Positions 52,322 to 61,930 are shown, counted from the first letter of the stretch. The stretch: DNA of 64,000 bases from Hyphomicrobiales bacterium (GCA_900470095.1 UBZM01000030.1:124001-188000), one strand, 5' to 3'. Notes: generated by a model not told the origin, from the letters alone. Numbers and translations: made by a program.

Positions 52322-53515
52322 TCAGATCTGCGGCGTCGCGTAGAGCACTTTGCCGTTCACCTTGATCTCGACGTCCTGGAGATACTGGCGGATGCCGTCC
52401 TCGTCGATCTCCAGGCCCAATCCGGGCGCGTCGGGCACGCTGATATCGCCGTTCTCGTCCCTTTCCAGATGGTTGCGGGTGAAGGCGAGCGCGACCGGCT
52501 TGGGCATCGCCGGATATTCGCAGATGACGTGATCCTTCAGGCCGGCATAGGGCTGGATCGAGGCCGAGAGCGCCAGATGCGAGGTGAAGCTGTGATTGAC
52601 GAAGGTCACGCCCTTGGCGACCGCGTAATCCGCCACCTCCTTGGAGGGGCCGACGCCGCCGATCCGGCCGCAATCAATTTGGATATAGCCGACGCCGCCA
52701 TGATCGATCAGTTGCTTCGCCATATGGACGTTATGCGCGCCCTCCCCGCCCGCCAGGCGCACGGTCGAACTGCGCTTGGCCAGCGCGGCATAGGCATCGA
52801 CAGCGCTCGCCTGGAACGGTTCCTCGAACCAGAGCGCCCCGGCCTTCTCCAGCGCCGGCAGTCTTGCTGCGGCGCGCTCGACATCCCCAATGAAGATCTG
52901 GCCGGTATCGACCAGCAGGATGCCGTCTGCTCCGAGGCCTTCGCGCGCGGCGACGAAGTGCTCGGCATCCGCGGCAACGCTGCCCCGCCCGATCGGCCCC
53001 CAACCGAACTTGGCGGCACGGAAGTTGCGCGCCCTCGCATCGCGGGCGCGCGCCAGCGTCTCGTGCGGCGTGTCGCCGAACAGCACCGAGGCATAGGGCG
53101 TCTTGGGGTGGCTGCGCTCATAGCCGAGCAGGCGCCAGACCGGCTCGCCGCGCAGCTTGCCGAGCACATCCCACAGCGCCATTTCGACACCGGAAAGGGT
53201 ATGCGGCGCCTGCAGCAGGTCCATGGAGTTATAGGCGACGTCGGCCGAGATCTGCGCGATATCGGCCGGGCTTTCGAGCGGCTTGCCGAGCACGGAATCG
53301 GCGACGGGGCGGCAGACGCCATGCGACATCGGGCAGATGAAGGCTGCGATCGAGGGCAGCGGGGCTGCCTCGCATTCGCCCCAGCCGATCTGCCCGCCGG
53401 CAGCCACCCGCACCAGCAGGGCGTCCTGGCTGCCATCGGCCTCGTCCGTCACCACGGGCATGGACAGGTAGAAGAAATCGACTGCATCGATCGTCGGCAC
53501 GGGCTTGTCCTTCAC
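52322..53515 (-). CDS. Enolase-superfamily enzyme (mandelate racemase-like)
   Basis: 397 residues, GTG start overlapping the upstream stop (GTGA). Enolase-fold capping domain followed by a TIM barrel with Lys in AAKFGWGPIG, Asp in ILLVDTGQIF, Glu in LWFEEPFQ and AGGEGAHN, Asp in YIQIDCGRIGG and His in FVNHSFTSHLAL. The KFGWGP variant, with only one lysine, indicates an unassigned subgroup; racemisation, dehydration or epimerisation of an acid or peptide is plausible. Last gene of the M81 operon. Confidence 0.87.
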   Translation of the reverse strand: MKDKPVPTIDAVDFFYLSMPVVTDEADGSQDALLVRVAAGGQIGWGECEAAPLPSIAAFICPMSHGVCRPVADSVLGKPLESPADIAQISADVAYNSMDLLQAPHTLSGVEMALWDVLGKLRGEPVWRLLGYERSHPKTPYASVLFGDTPHETLARARDARARNFRAAKFGWGPIGRGSVAADAEHFVAAREGLGADGILLVDTGQIFIGDVERAAARLPALEKAGALWFEEPFQASAVDAYAALAKRSSTVRLAGGEGAHNVHMAKQLIDHGGVGYIQIDCGRIGGVGPSKEVADYAVAKGVTFVNHSFTSHLALSASIQPYAGLKDHVICEYPAMPKPVALAFTRNHLERDENGDISVPDAPGLGLEIDEDGIRQYLQDVEIKVNGKVLYATPQI

Positions 53516-54999
53516 AGCGTGTAGATGACGGGGGTCGGGGCGAAGGTCGCGTCGGCCTCGAGCGGATACATCGGCCGGGCGCAGATGCTGTGCCCGAGAC
53601 TCTTGAGATTGGCCGAGGTCGCGCCGGGCGCATCGATGTTGAAATTATGCTCGCACCATTGCTCGAACATGTGGTGCTCGGTATGGGGCGACTTGACCAC
53701 GACCAGGTTGAAATCCTGCGGGTTCAGGCCATTGGCGTAATACATCGCCCGGTCGAACAGGCTGACCGAATGGGTCATGACCACGATCGTGAACGGGCCG
53801 AAGGTCAGCACCGCCGTCGGGCCTGCCGCAAGCGGCGCCTTCATGGTTTCGAGCAGCGCCTCGCCATCCGAGAGCAGCTTGACCTTGGCTTCGACCTGCA
53901 TCGGCGTGAAGCGGGCGGGGTCGATGGCGCCACCGAGCGCGACCTTGATCGTCGCGCCGACACCGGCCTTGTGCGCGGCTGCAGCCGCAGCGGCATCGAC
54001 CAGCGGGGCCAGAACCCTGCCGCCATAACCGGCAGCATGCAAAGCCGCGATGATGGCGTTGCTGTCGCCCGACGCCCCCGAGGAGGTGGCGTCAGCCGCA
54101 TCGGTGAAGATCAGCGGCCCGGCCATCGTCAGGGACTGGGCGATGGCGCGCTCGAGCCCGATGAGCTTGCCCTGCATCCGGAAGCGCTGCGGCCAGAATT
54201 CCTCGGCGAGGCGGAGCGCTTCGCGTTCGGCCGTGGCTTGGTCGCCATCGGTCAGGACGAGGACCTGCGAGCACAGCTCCGGCACATCGGTGAAGGGGTT
54301 GCCGATCATGATGCCGGCAGCGAGCGCCCTGCCCTCCTCCTCGAGGCGCCGGCAGTCGCGCAGGAGATCGCCATAGCAACCGGTCTTGGTGATGAGCTCA
54401 TCGCCGCGGACCAGTGTCGGCATGACGACGCGTGCGGCGACCGGACGAATTCCACCTTCCATCAGGCGCAGCAGCAAGGCGGCGGCGCGGCGCCCGGTAT
54501 CGGCGAAATCGACATGCGGATAGGTCCAGTAGATGGCGAAACCATTGACCTGCCGCAGCATGCGATCGGTGAGGATGCCATGCAGGTCGAGCGAGATGAC
54601 GATCGGCATGTCCGGCCCGACGCGCTTGCGCAGCGCCTCGAGCAGGTAGCCCTCAGGATCAAGCTCGCCCTCGGCCGCCATCGCTCCGTGCAGGCAGACA
54701 TAGATGCCGTCGATGCCGTCGAGACGCGCGAAGACGGCGTCGAGGAACTCCTGCGACAGGCGCTTCCAGCCTTCGGCGGAAAGCAGGCCGGCGCTGCCGG
54801 CGCGGGCGCAGATGGTCGGCACCACGGTGATGTCACCGCGCGCCTCGAACACGGCCAGCGCGCCACCGATCTCCTGGTTGGTGCCGCGCTGCTCATAGAG
54901 CGCGTCCCCCCGCCTGATGTGGAAATTGCCGTAGCCCGACGGCAGCGGATTGAAGGACGAGATCTCCTGCTTGCATTCGGCGATGAGGATGCGTTTCAC
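53512..54999 (-). CDS. M81-family metallopeptidase (MlrC-like)
   Basis: 495 residues, GTG start with GGAGACC upstream. N-terminal KRILIAECKQEISSFNPLPSGYGNF, then GIYVCLHGAMAAEGELDPEGYLLEALRKRVGPDMPIVISLDLHG with Zn-binding HG and DLH, and the C-terminal region ('MTHSVSLFDRAMYYANGLNPQDFNLVVVKSPHTEHHMFEQW') match MlrC and its widespread relatives. MlrC degrades linear microcystin tetrapeptide; most relatives have unknown peptide-like substrates. It sits between the permease genes and an enolase-superfamily enzyme. Confidence 0.88.
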   Translation of the reverse strand: MKRILIAECKQEISSFNPLPSGYGNFHIRRGDALYEQRGTNQEIGGALAVFEARGDITVVPTICARAGSAGLLSAEGWKRLSQEFLDAVFARLDGIDGIYVCLHGAMAAEGELDPEGYLLEALRKRVGPDMPIVISLDLHGILTDRMLRQVNGFAIYWTYPHVDFADTGRRAAALLLRLMEGGIRPVAARVVMPTLVRGDELITKTGCYGDLLRDCRRLEEEGRALAAGIMIGNPFTDVPELCSQVLVLTDGDQATAEREALRLAEEFWPQRFRMQGKLIGLERAIAQSLTMAGPLIFTDAADATSSGASGDSNAIIAALHAAGYGGRVLAPLVDAAAAAAAHKAGVGATIKVALGGAIDPARFTPMQVEAKVKLLSDGEALLETMKAPLAAGPTAVLTFGPFTIVVMTHSVSLFDRAMYYANGLNPQDFNLVVVKSPHTEHHMFEQWCEHNFNIDAPGATSANLKSLGHSICARPMYPLEADATFAPTPVIYTL

Positions 55000-55061
55000 G
55001 GCTGGTCTCCGGTTTGTCTCTCCGGCACGGCTCTCCGCGCCGGCCTTCAGGATGGCGGCGG

Positions 55062-55925
55062 CTACATGGTCGAGCGGGGGTCAAGCGCGTCGCGCAGGCC
55101 GTCGCCGAGCAGGTTGAGGCCGAGCACGGACAGGACGATCGCAAGCCCCGGGAAGATCGTGATCCACGGCGCCTCGCGCATGAAATCGCGGCCCTGGGCG
55201 ATGATCGCGCCGAAGGAAGGCGCGGGCGGCGGCGGCCCGGCGCCGACGAAGGAAAGCGCGGCCTCGGCGAGAATGGCGACGGCGAAGACATAGGTCAGCC
55301 GGACGATCAGCGGCCCCATGGCGTTGACCAGCACATGCCGGAACAGGATCGACAATTCGCCCGCTCCCAGCGAGCGGGCGGCCTCGACATAGTCGAGCTC
55401 GCGCGCAACCAGCACCGAAGCGCGGACGATGCGGGCGGTGTGTGGCATCGTGGCGATCGACAGGGCGATCACGACATTGGTCAGCGACGCGCCTAGCACG
55501 GCACTGACCACCATGGCGAGCACGATCGAGGGGAACGCCATCAGCGCATCCATCAGCCGCATGATCGGGTTGTCGAAGCGCGGGAAGAAACCCGCGATCG
55601 CGCCGATGACAGTGCCGAAGAGGCCGGTGAGAATGACGGTCGCCGCACCGATGCTGAGCGAGATGCGGGCCCCGACCATGACGCGGGAGAGGATGTCGCG
55701 GCCGAAATGGTCGGTGCCGAACCAGTGGGTGGCGTTGGGCGGCGTCAGGCGCATGCGGGCGTTGCTGCGCAACGGATCGAAGGGCGCGAGCAGATCGGCC
55801 AGCAGCGCGACCAGGACGATGGCGAGCACGATCGCGGCCCCGATCTGGAAGGAGCGGCTGCGGGCGAGCCGGCGAAGGCTTGCCTGCCGCGGGCTCAGGG
55901 CCGGTTTGTGAAAGGCGATCGTCAT
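55062..55925 (-). CDS. Peptide-type ABC permease (DppC-like)
   Basis: 287 residues, six transmembrane helices. It has the family's N-terminal sequence, LRSNARMRLTPPNATHWFGTDHFGRDILSRVMVGARISLSIGAATVILTG, and the EAA loop LDYVEAARSLGAGELSILFRHVLVNAMGPLIVR. It begins two bases after DppB ends and forms the pore with it. Confidence 0.9.
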   Translation of the reverse strand: MTIAFHKPALSPRQASLRRLARSRSFQIGAAIVLAIVLVALLADLLAPFDPLRSNARMRLTPPNATHWFGTDHFGRDILSRVMVGARISLSIGAATVILTGLFGTVIGAIAGFFPRFDNPIMRLMDALMAFPSIVLAMVVSAVLGASLTNVVIALSIATMPHTARIVRASVLVARELDYVEAARSLGAGELSILFRHVLVNAMGPLIVRLTYVFAVAILAEAALSFVGAGPPPPAPSFGAIIAQGRDFMREAPWITIFPGLAIVLSVLGLNLLGDGLRDALDPRSTM

Positions 55926-55927
55926 GG

Positions 55928-56872
55928 TCAGGACAGCCTCACCCGCGGGTCGACGACTGCGTAGAGGAGATCGACGATCAGATTGATCAGGAGATAGACC
56001 ACCGCCAGGAAGAGCAGGCCGCCCTGGAGCACGGGAAAGTCGCGGGAGGCGATGGCGCCGACGATCAGCCGGCCGATGCCGGGAATCGAGAAGACCTGCT
56101 CGATGATGACGGTGCCGCCGAGGAGCGCGCCGGCGACGATGCCGATCACGGTCAGGATCGGGATCATGGCGTTGGGCAGGCCGTGGCGCAGCACGATGTA
56201 GACGCGCGACAGGCCCTTGGCGTTGGCCGTGCGGACGAAATCCTGGTTCAGCGTTTCCAGCATCGAGGCGCGCGCCATGCGGGCGATGAAGCCGACCTGC
56301 ACAAGCCCCAGTGTGGAGGCCGGCAGGATCACCGTCTTGAGCCAGCCCAGCGGGTCGCTGCCGAAGGCGGTGAAGCCGCCGCTTGGCAGCCAGCCGAGCG
56401 AGACGGCGAAGACCAGCACCATCACCAGTCCGAGCCAGAAATCGGGGACGGAAAGGCCGAGCAGCGCCGTCGTCATGAAGAGTTGGTCCGGCCAGCGATT
56501 ATGGAAGACGGCGGCCGCGACACCGGCGGGCACGCCGAGCGCGATGGCGATGGCGAGCGCAAAACTGGCAAGCGAGAGCGTCACGGGCAGCCGCTCCAGC
56601 AAGGCGCCGGCGACCGAGCGGTTCAGCAGCACGGATTGCCCGAGATCACCGCTGAGGACGCGCCCGTACCATTCCGCCATCTGCAGCGGCAGCGCCTTGT
56701 CCAGCCCGAGCGCCGTGCGCAGCGCCGCGACCTGCTCGGGCGTCGCCGAGGCGTCGAGGAAGGCCGCGGCGGTATCGCCCGGAACCAGCCAGATCAGGGC
56801 GAAGGACATCAGCGAGACCAGCGCGAGCACCAGGATCGCGCTGGCGATCCGCCGGATCATAAAGCTTGCCAT
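55928..56872 (-). CDS. Peptide-type ABC permease (DppB-like)
   Basis: 314 residues. Typical DppB start (MIRRIASAILVLALVSLMSFALIWLVPGDTAAAFLDASATPEQVAALRTALGLDKALPLQMAEWY) and end (VVYLLINLIVDLLYAVVDPRVRLS), with the EAA loop LMTANAKGLSRVYIVLRHGLPNAMIPILTVIG. It lies between the binding protein (102 bp upstream) and DppC. Confidence 0.9.
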   Translation of the reverse strand: MASFMIRRIASAILVLALVSLMSFALIWLVPGDTAAAFLDASATPEQVAALRTALGLDKALPLQMAEWYGRVLSGDLGQSVLLNRSVAGALLERLPVTLSLASFALAIAIALGVPAGVAAAVFHNRWPDQLFMTTALLGLSVPDFWLGLVMVLVFAVSLGWLPSGGFTAFGSDPLGWLKTVILPASTLGLVQVGFIARMARASMLETLNQDFVRTANAKGLSRVYIVLRHGLPNAMIPILTVIGIVAGALLGGTVIIEQVFSIPGIGRLIVGAIASRDFPVLQGGLLFLAVVYLLINLIVDLLYAVVDPRVRLS

Positions 56873-56974
56873 CAGTTGTTCCGCTAGGAGAAAGCGCAGT
56901 CGCGCAGCCCGCCAGCGGCGGGCGGCGTATAGCGGACCGATCGGGCGCGCTGCCTGACGCGCCCGCAGGCGGCC

Positions 56975-58513
56975 TCAGCGCTCGAGCCAGACGCCCCACA
57001 TGCGCGGGATGCGGTAGGGCTTGAAGTTCTTCAGCTTGGCGGTGCTGATCTGGAAGACGCCGTAATTGCCGGCCTTCATGGCCACCGCATTGTCATACAT
57101 ATGGGTCTGGAAGCGGTCGAACAGCGCCTTGCGCTTCGCCTCGTCCATCTCGCTGCCGAGCGCCGCCGCCAGCTCGTCGATGACGGGGTCCTTGGCCTGC
57201 TGCGAGAGGCCGTTGACCCAGGGCGCCATGACGGAAGCCGGCCCCTCGAAGGGCTCGATGCCAAAGCCATGGGTCCAGAAGGTCCAGCCCTGCGGGGTGA
57301 AGCCGATCTTCGAGACCGTCGGCCAGTCAGCGATCGAGATATCGACATTGATGCCGATCTCCTTCAGCCGTTCCTGCAGCACGGTGGCGGTGTCGACATT
57401 GGCCCGCAGGTTATCGACGATGAAGGTGGTCTTGCCGCCCTTGTAGGACGACTTCGCCAGGAGCGCCTTGGCCTCCGCCAGATCGGCCTTGTTGTACTTG
57501 GCGCTGCCGGCCGTGCTGTAGAAAGGCGCGCCGGGATAGAGCCAGCTCGGATCGATCTGGTTGATGTCGGAATAGGCGATGCTCATGATGTCGTCCATGT
57601 TCAACGCAGCCTGGACGGCGAGCCGGAAATTCTTGTCGTTGCCCGGCGCCTCGGCATGGTTGAACTTGATCACCTGCAGGCCGAAGGGCACCACCTTGTG
57701 GATCGCGAAGCGCGGATCGCTGCCCAGGCGCTTGGCGGTCGGCCCATCCGCCGTCTCGTTGAACTGGATCTGACCGGATTCGAGCGCAGCGGTGCGGGCG
57801 CCGCCCTCCGGCATGAAGCGGAAGGTCACGGTGTCGAGAAAGGCCTCCTTCTTGCCGGCAAAACCATCGCGGCCCGTACCGTTGGGATTGGGCACATAGC
57901 CGTCGAAGCGGGCGAGCTTCACGTGGCTGTCGGGCTTGTACTCGACGAATTTATAGGGGCCGGTGCCGATGATCTCGATCTTGCCGGCCTCTTTCGCCGC
58001 TTCGCTCGCCGGATAGATCGCCAGCGGCGCCCGCGGCGAGGACAGGTTGTCGAGGAATGTCGCCTGCACCTGTTTCAGCGTGATGGTGACTTCATGCGGG
58101 CCTGTGGCCTTGATGCTGTCGATCGCCGAGACCAGCGCCAACGAGGCGCCGATCTTGCGGTAGCGCTCGAGCGAGGCGACGACGTCATTGGCGTCGAGCT
58201 CCTTGCCGTTATGGAACTTCACGCCCTTGCGGATCGGGAAGACATAGGTCTTGCCGTCGGGCGAGATGGTGACGCCTTCGGCCAGTTCCGGCACCGGCTT
58301 GGCGTTCTCGTCGCGGGCATAGAGCGTCTCGAAGATATGCAGGGTGACATTGCGCGAGGCCTGCGCCGAGGTGATCTGCGCATCGAGCGAAGGCGGCGCC
58401 TGGCTGATGCCGATGACGACGTCCCCGCCCTTCTGCTGGGCGGAGGCTCCGGCCTGCATCGACAGGAGCATGGTTGCTGCAAGCGCCTGGCCGAGAATGC
58501 TGTGCTTTTTCAT
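56975..58513 (-). CDS. Peptide/nickel-type ABC substrate-binding protein (DppA/OppA family)
   Basis: 512 residues. Signal peptide MKKHSILGQALAATMLLSMQAGASA, then QKGGDVVIGISQAPPSLDAQITSAQASRNVTLHIFETLYARDENAKPVPELAEGVTISPDGKTYVFPIRKGVKFHNGKELDANDVVASLERY, the family pattern. The end (KLKNFKPYRIPRMWGVWLER) is complete. Ligand unknown; family members bind peptides, glutathione, nickel or sugars. No cognate ATPase genes are adjacent. Confidence 0.9.
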   Translation of the reverse strand: MKKHSILGQALAATMLLSMQAGASAQQKGGDVVIGISQAPPSLDAQITSAQASRNVTLHIFETLYARDENAKPVPELAEGVTISPDGKTYVFPIRKGVKFHNGKELDANDVVASLERYRKIGASLALVSAIDSIKATGPHEVTITLKQVQATFLDNLSSPRAPLAIYPASEAAKEAGKIEIIGTGPYKFVEYKPDSHVKLARFDGYVPNPNGTGRDGFAGKKEAFLDTVTFRFMPEGGARTAALESGQIQFNETADGPTAKRLGSDPRFAIHKVVPFGLQVIKFNHAEAPGNDKNFRLAVQAALNMDDIMSIAYSDINQIDPSWLYPGAPFYSTAGSAKYNKADLAEAKALLAKSSYKGGKTTFIVDNLRANVDTATVLQERLKEIGINVDISIADWPTVSKIGFTPQGWTFWTHGFGIEPFEGPASVMAPWVNGLSQQAKDPVIDELAAALGSEMDEAKRKALFDRFQTHMYDNAVAMKAGNYGVFQISTAKLKNFKPYRIPRMWGVWLER

Positions 58514-58545
58514 GCCTGATCTCCCCTTTTTGATTATTCAGGACG

Positions 58546-59583
58546 TCACTGGGCAGCGCGGGTCTCGTCGTAATCCTCCATCACCACGGCCACGGCGTCG
58601 CCGCGCTGGACGCGGCCCGGACCGGCCGACATCCACAGGACGCCGTCGAGTTGGTAGCGAATTTCGATCGGTGGCCGGTCGACATCCTCGACGAAATGCA
58701 GCAGCCCGGCGAGTTCGCCGGCCCGGCAGATATCGCCGACGACATTCTTCGGCTCGAACAGGCCGCCCGACGGCGCAAAGCTGTATCCGGCGGAGTTGCG
58801 GACCATCATGTGGCGGGTGCCCGCCGCACCATCGCGCTGGCGCGTATCCGGGCTGCCCTCCATCAGTTTGAAATGCTTGAGAATGTTGAGCAGCGCACGG
58901 TCGGCGATGCGCACGCCCTCGACATTGACGCGCCCCCAACCGCCGAGCTCGGTTCCAAGCGAGAGAATGCCCCGGCGTTCGACCGAGGATGTCAGCGTCG
59001 CGCCCTCGTCGACGCCCCAGAACACGACATTATAGGGCGCGCCGAAGGCCGCGGCCGCCGCCATGGTGCGCTCCCGGAGCCCGGCATCGGCGACGTAATG
59101 CATGTTGGTCGACAAGGCTGAATCGCCGGAATGGCCGGCCGTGTGAAGGTCGACGGAGATGTCGACATGGGGCAGCAGCACCGCATCGACGAAATGCGCC
59201 AGCATCTCCGAGAAGGTCCCGCGCGGATTGCCGGGAAAGCAGCGGTTCATGTCGCGGTTATCGACCGGCGACAGCCGCGTGTCGTTCATTACCGCCGGGA
59301 TGTTCAACGCCGGTATCATGATGACGCGTCCCTGGATCGAGGCCGCATCCAGGCTGCGCGCGAGCCGGGAGATGGCGATCGGACCCTCATACTCGTCGCC
59401 ATGGACGCCGCCTGTAAACAGCACGGTCGGCCCGGTGCCGTTGCGCACGGAGATGATCGGGATCTCGACCGTGCCCCAGCCGGAGGTGTTTCGCGAGAGC
59501 GGCGCCTTCAGGTAGCCGGCCTGGCGGCCTGGCGCGTCCAGATCGATTTCGCAGCGAATGCGGCTCTCGGCAACGGTGACCAT
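58546..59583 (-). CDS. Succinylglutamate desuccinylase/aspartoacylase family deacylase
   Basis: 345 residues. Zn-binding HGDE (LFTGGVHGDEYEGP), DMNRCFPG, DLHTAGHSGDSA and the catalytic Glu in LGTELGGWG place it in the M14-like AstE/ASPA family, near DoeB deacetylases. It should cleave an N-acyl amino acid or amide. It is the first gene behind the GntR divergent promoter and is co-directional with the transport and M81 genes, so substrate may be imported as an acylated or peptide form. Confidence 0.87.
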   Translation of the reverse strand: MVTVAESRIRCEIDLDAPGRQAGYLKAPLSRNTSGWGTVEIPIISVRNGTGPTVLFTGGVHGDEYEGPIAISRLARSLDAASIQGRVIMIPALNIPAVMNDTRLSPVDNRDMNRCFPGNPRGTFSEMLAHFVDAVLLPHVDISVDLHTAGHSGDSALSTNMHYVADAGLRERTMAAAAAFGAPYNVVFWGVDEGATLTSSVERRGILSLGTELGGWGRVNVEGVRIADRALLNILKHFKLMEGSPDTRQRDGAAGTRHMMVRNSAGYSFAPSGGLFEPKNVVGDICRAGELAGLLHFVEDVDRPPIEIRYQLDGVLWMSAGPGRVQRGDAVAVVMEDYDETRAAQ

Positions 59584-59608
59584 CCCTACCCCCTCCTTGC
59601 TCTTGTGA

Positions 59609-59635
59609 TCGTATGATCGTATACGATTCTACGAT
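59609..59635. promoter_or_regulatory. GntR-type palindromic operator
   Basis: A perfect 12-bp palindrome ATCGTATACGAT (59616-59627) is flanked by ATCGTA (59609-59614) and TACGAT (59630-59635) two bases away on each side, giving a near-perfect 27-28 bp dyad. The GTATAC core is typical of FadR/FCD-type GntR regulators. It lies between the divergent deacylase operon and the GntR gene, 34 bp before the latter. Confidence 0.75.
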
Positions 59636-59668
59636 TAGTCAAGTGAGGCCGCCACCGGGCGAGGCAGG

Positions 59669-60415
59669 ATGCAGCAGACGAAAACCAATGCGAAGGCGGA
59701 GCCACCGAAGCCGGTATCGCGCGGCACGGGCTGGCTGCCGCTGCAGCCGCAGACCCTGGTCGACCAGGCGATCGAGGCCATCATCGCCGGCGCAGCCGCC
59801 GGCCTGATCCTGCCCGGGGACCGGATCGTCGAGGCCGAACTCGCCCGCAAGCTCGGTGTCAGCCGCGTGCCCGTGCGCGAGGCGCTGCGGCTGCTCGAGA
59901 GCCAGGGCGTCGTCGTCAACGAGCCCTACAAGGGCATCCGGCTGCGCCCGGTGACGAATGACCGCGTTGCCGATCTCATCGAAACCCGCATCGCGCTCGA
60001 AGCCAGCGCCATGGGGCGGGCGACCGCGGCCGGACGCAATCGCGGCCATCATCTCGACCCGCTGCGCAAGGCGGTTGCGGAAATGGAGCTGATGGCGGCC
60101 CGCCACGATGCCTATGGCGTCGCCGCAGCCGACACGCTGTTCCACCGCGCGCTCTGCGAACTCGGCGGCAACAGCGTGACGCTTGATCTCTGGGAGACGC
60201 TGTCGCGGCAATTCACCATCATTTTCGGACTGGCGACCTTCGGCAAGCCGATGCTCGGCGTCGTCGAGGAGCACCAGGATCTCCTCGTGGTGTTCGAGGC
60301 CGGCGACATCGCGGCGATCCGCGCCGCGCTGGACGAGCACATCACCGTGATGAACCAGGCCATGGACTACGAAGCCATCATTGCCCGCCGCCGCGCAGAA
60401 AGGGACGAAGCGTGA
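59669..60415 (+). CDS. GntR-family regulator (FadR/FCD subfamily)
   Basis: 248 residues. Winged helix GDRIVEAELARKLGVSRVPVREALRLLESQGVVVNEPYKGIRLRP, then an FCD domain with ETRIALEASAMGRAT and DTLFHRALCELGG...HITVM, containing the acidic and His metal-site residues. It overlaps the following enolase-superfamily gene (GTGA) and diverges from the deacylase/Dpp/M81 operon across the dyad operator, so it probably represses both. Confidence 0.92.
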   Translation: MQQTKTNAKAEPPKPVSRGTGWLPLQPQTLVDQAIEAIIAGAAAGLILPGDRIVEAELARKLGVSRVPVREALRLLESQGVVVNEPYKGIRLRPVTNDRVADLIETRIALEASAMGRATAAGRNRGHHLDPLRKAVAEMELMAARHDAYGVAAADTLFHRALCELGGNSVTLDLWETLSRQFTIIFGLATFGKPMLGVVEEHQDLLVVFEAGDIAAIRAALDEHITVMNQAMDYEAIIARRRAERDEA

Positions 60416-61611
60416 CTGTTTCCGAGATGAGCCCAGCCAGGACGACCCCGCGCCCCGCCAGCCTGCCCCCCTTCAAGATCACTCGGATCGAGGCCGCGCC
60501 GCTCTTCGGCGAGAGCCCCAAGGGCGGCTGGTCGGCGGAGATTCGGCCGGACGACTCGATCCATGCGCTGATCGCGGTCCATACCGACCAGGGGCTGATC
60601 GGCTATGGCAGCTCGTTCACGGATGGGCGCCTGGTGCAGGCCGGGCTCAAGGTGCTGGAGCCGCTCTTCCTTGGCGAGGATGCGCTCTCCCCCGATCATC
60701 TCAGCGAGCGGCTGCACCAGAACACGTTCTGGATGGGCCGCGGCGGCACGCTCACCCATACGATCAGCGGCATCGACATCGCGCTCTGGGACATTCTCGG
60801 CCAGGCGACCGGGCTCAGCGTGGGGCGCCTGCTCGGTGGCAGTTACCGTCGCCGCGTCCAGCCCTATTGCTCGCTGCTGATGGAGGAGCCGGCGCTGATG
60901 CGCGAGGTGATCGCGACCTATCGCGACAAGGGCTTCACCGCCTTCAAGATCGGCTGGGGTCCGTTCGGCCGGGCGCTGGACACCAAGCTCGACGAAGCGA
61001 TCGTGCGGGCGGCGCGCGAGGCGGCCGGCGACAAGGCAAAACTCTTCGTCGATGCCGGCGCGAGCGATGCGCTCTGGCCGCATGGCTTCAAATGGGCCAA
61101 GCGCACTGCGGAAATGCTGGCGGATTTCGATGTCGGCTGGTTCGAGGAGCCGGTGCGCCCCGACGCGATCGAGGAATATCGCGAACTGCGGCTGTGTTCG
61201 CCGGTGCCGATCGCCGGCTGCGAGGTGCTGACGCGGCGGCAGGCCTTCCTGCCCTGGCTGGCGCGCGGCGCCGTCGATATCGTGCAGCCCGACGTCACCA
61301 AAGTCGGCGGCCTCTCGGAGCAGCGCCGCATCGCCTGGATGGCCGATGATTTCGGCGTGAAATATATCGGCCACGGCTGGAATACGGCGCTCGGCCTCGC
61401 AGCGGACCTGCAGATGGCGGCGGCTTTCCCGAGCGCGGATCTGGTCGAGTTCATCGGCGGCAGCCCCTATGTCGACGGCATCCTCGCCGAGCCCTTCGTG
61501 CTCGACGGCGAAGGCTGGCTGACGATCCCCGACCGGCCGGGCCTCGGCGTCACGATCGACCAGGACAAGCTCGCCCGCTACACGCCGAACCCGAAATTGC
61601 TCTTCGCCTGA
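60412..61611 (+). CDS. Enolase-superfamily enzyme (mandelate racemase-like), second copy
   Basis: 399 residues, GTG start overlapping the GntR stop. Lys in FTAFKIGWGPFG, Asp in LFVDAGASDALW, Glu in WFEEPVRPD and IAGCEVLTRR, Asp in DIVQPDVTKVGGLSE and His in YIGHGWNTALGLA form the barrel active site. It shares the KxGWGPxG variant with the enzyme at 52322, so the two probably act on related substrates. Its partner operon lies across the divergent promoter. Confidence 0.88.
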   Translation: MTVSEMSPARTTPRPASLPPFKITRIEAAPLFGESPKGGWSAEIRPDDSIHALIAVHTDQGLIGYGSSFTDGRLVQAGLKVLEPLFLGEDALSPDHLSERLHQNTFWMGRGGTLTHTISGIDIALWDILGQATGLSVGRLLGGSYRRRVQPYCSLLMEEPALMREVIATYRDKGFTAFKIGWGPFGRALDTKLDEAIVRAAREAAGDKAKLFVDAGASDALWPHGFKWAKRTAEMLADFDVGWFEEPVRPDAIEEYRELRLCSPVPIAGCEVLTRRQAFLPWLARGAVDIVQPDVTKVGGLSEQRRIAWMADDFGVKYIGHGWNTALGLAADLQMAAAFPSADLVEFIGGSPYVDGILAEPFVLDGEGWLTIPDRPGLGVTIDQDKLARYTPNPKLLFA

Positions 61612-61930
61612 GCCAGGCTTTGGGGCAGTGCGGGCAAGGCACCAACATGCGAAGCCCCGCCGGATCATGCGAAACGGCGGGGCCGATGCGAGCGCGACAC
61701 AAGAGCTGGGGGGCTGAAGATGTGCCGCGCTCAGATCAGCTTACGCCCAGCAAGCTGACATTTAGCTGACAGCCCCCCGGCCCGCTCCTGCAACGCGGCG
61801 ACCTGCGCCAAAAGCGCGGCTCATGCGGCCTCCCCCTGCGTTCGCAATGGAGATTCCAGGTAGCCACTCGGAGTTCGCGCCTCCCGCTTCATGGCGCGCT
61901 AGTCTGGATGCGACCCTTGAGAGATTCGCC
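61612..61930. other. Intergenic region with a GC hairpin
   Basis: About 320 bp without a convincing gene. GCCCCGCC (61654-61661) pairs with GGCGGGGC (61676-61683) around a 14-nt loop whose end, GAAAC, matches the terminator hairpin at 2311. Without a U-tract its terminator role is uncertain. Confidence 0.4.
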
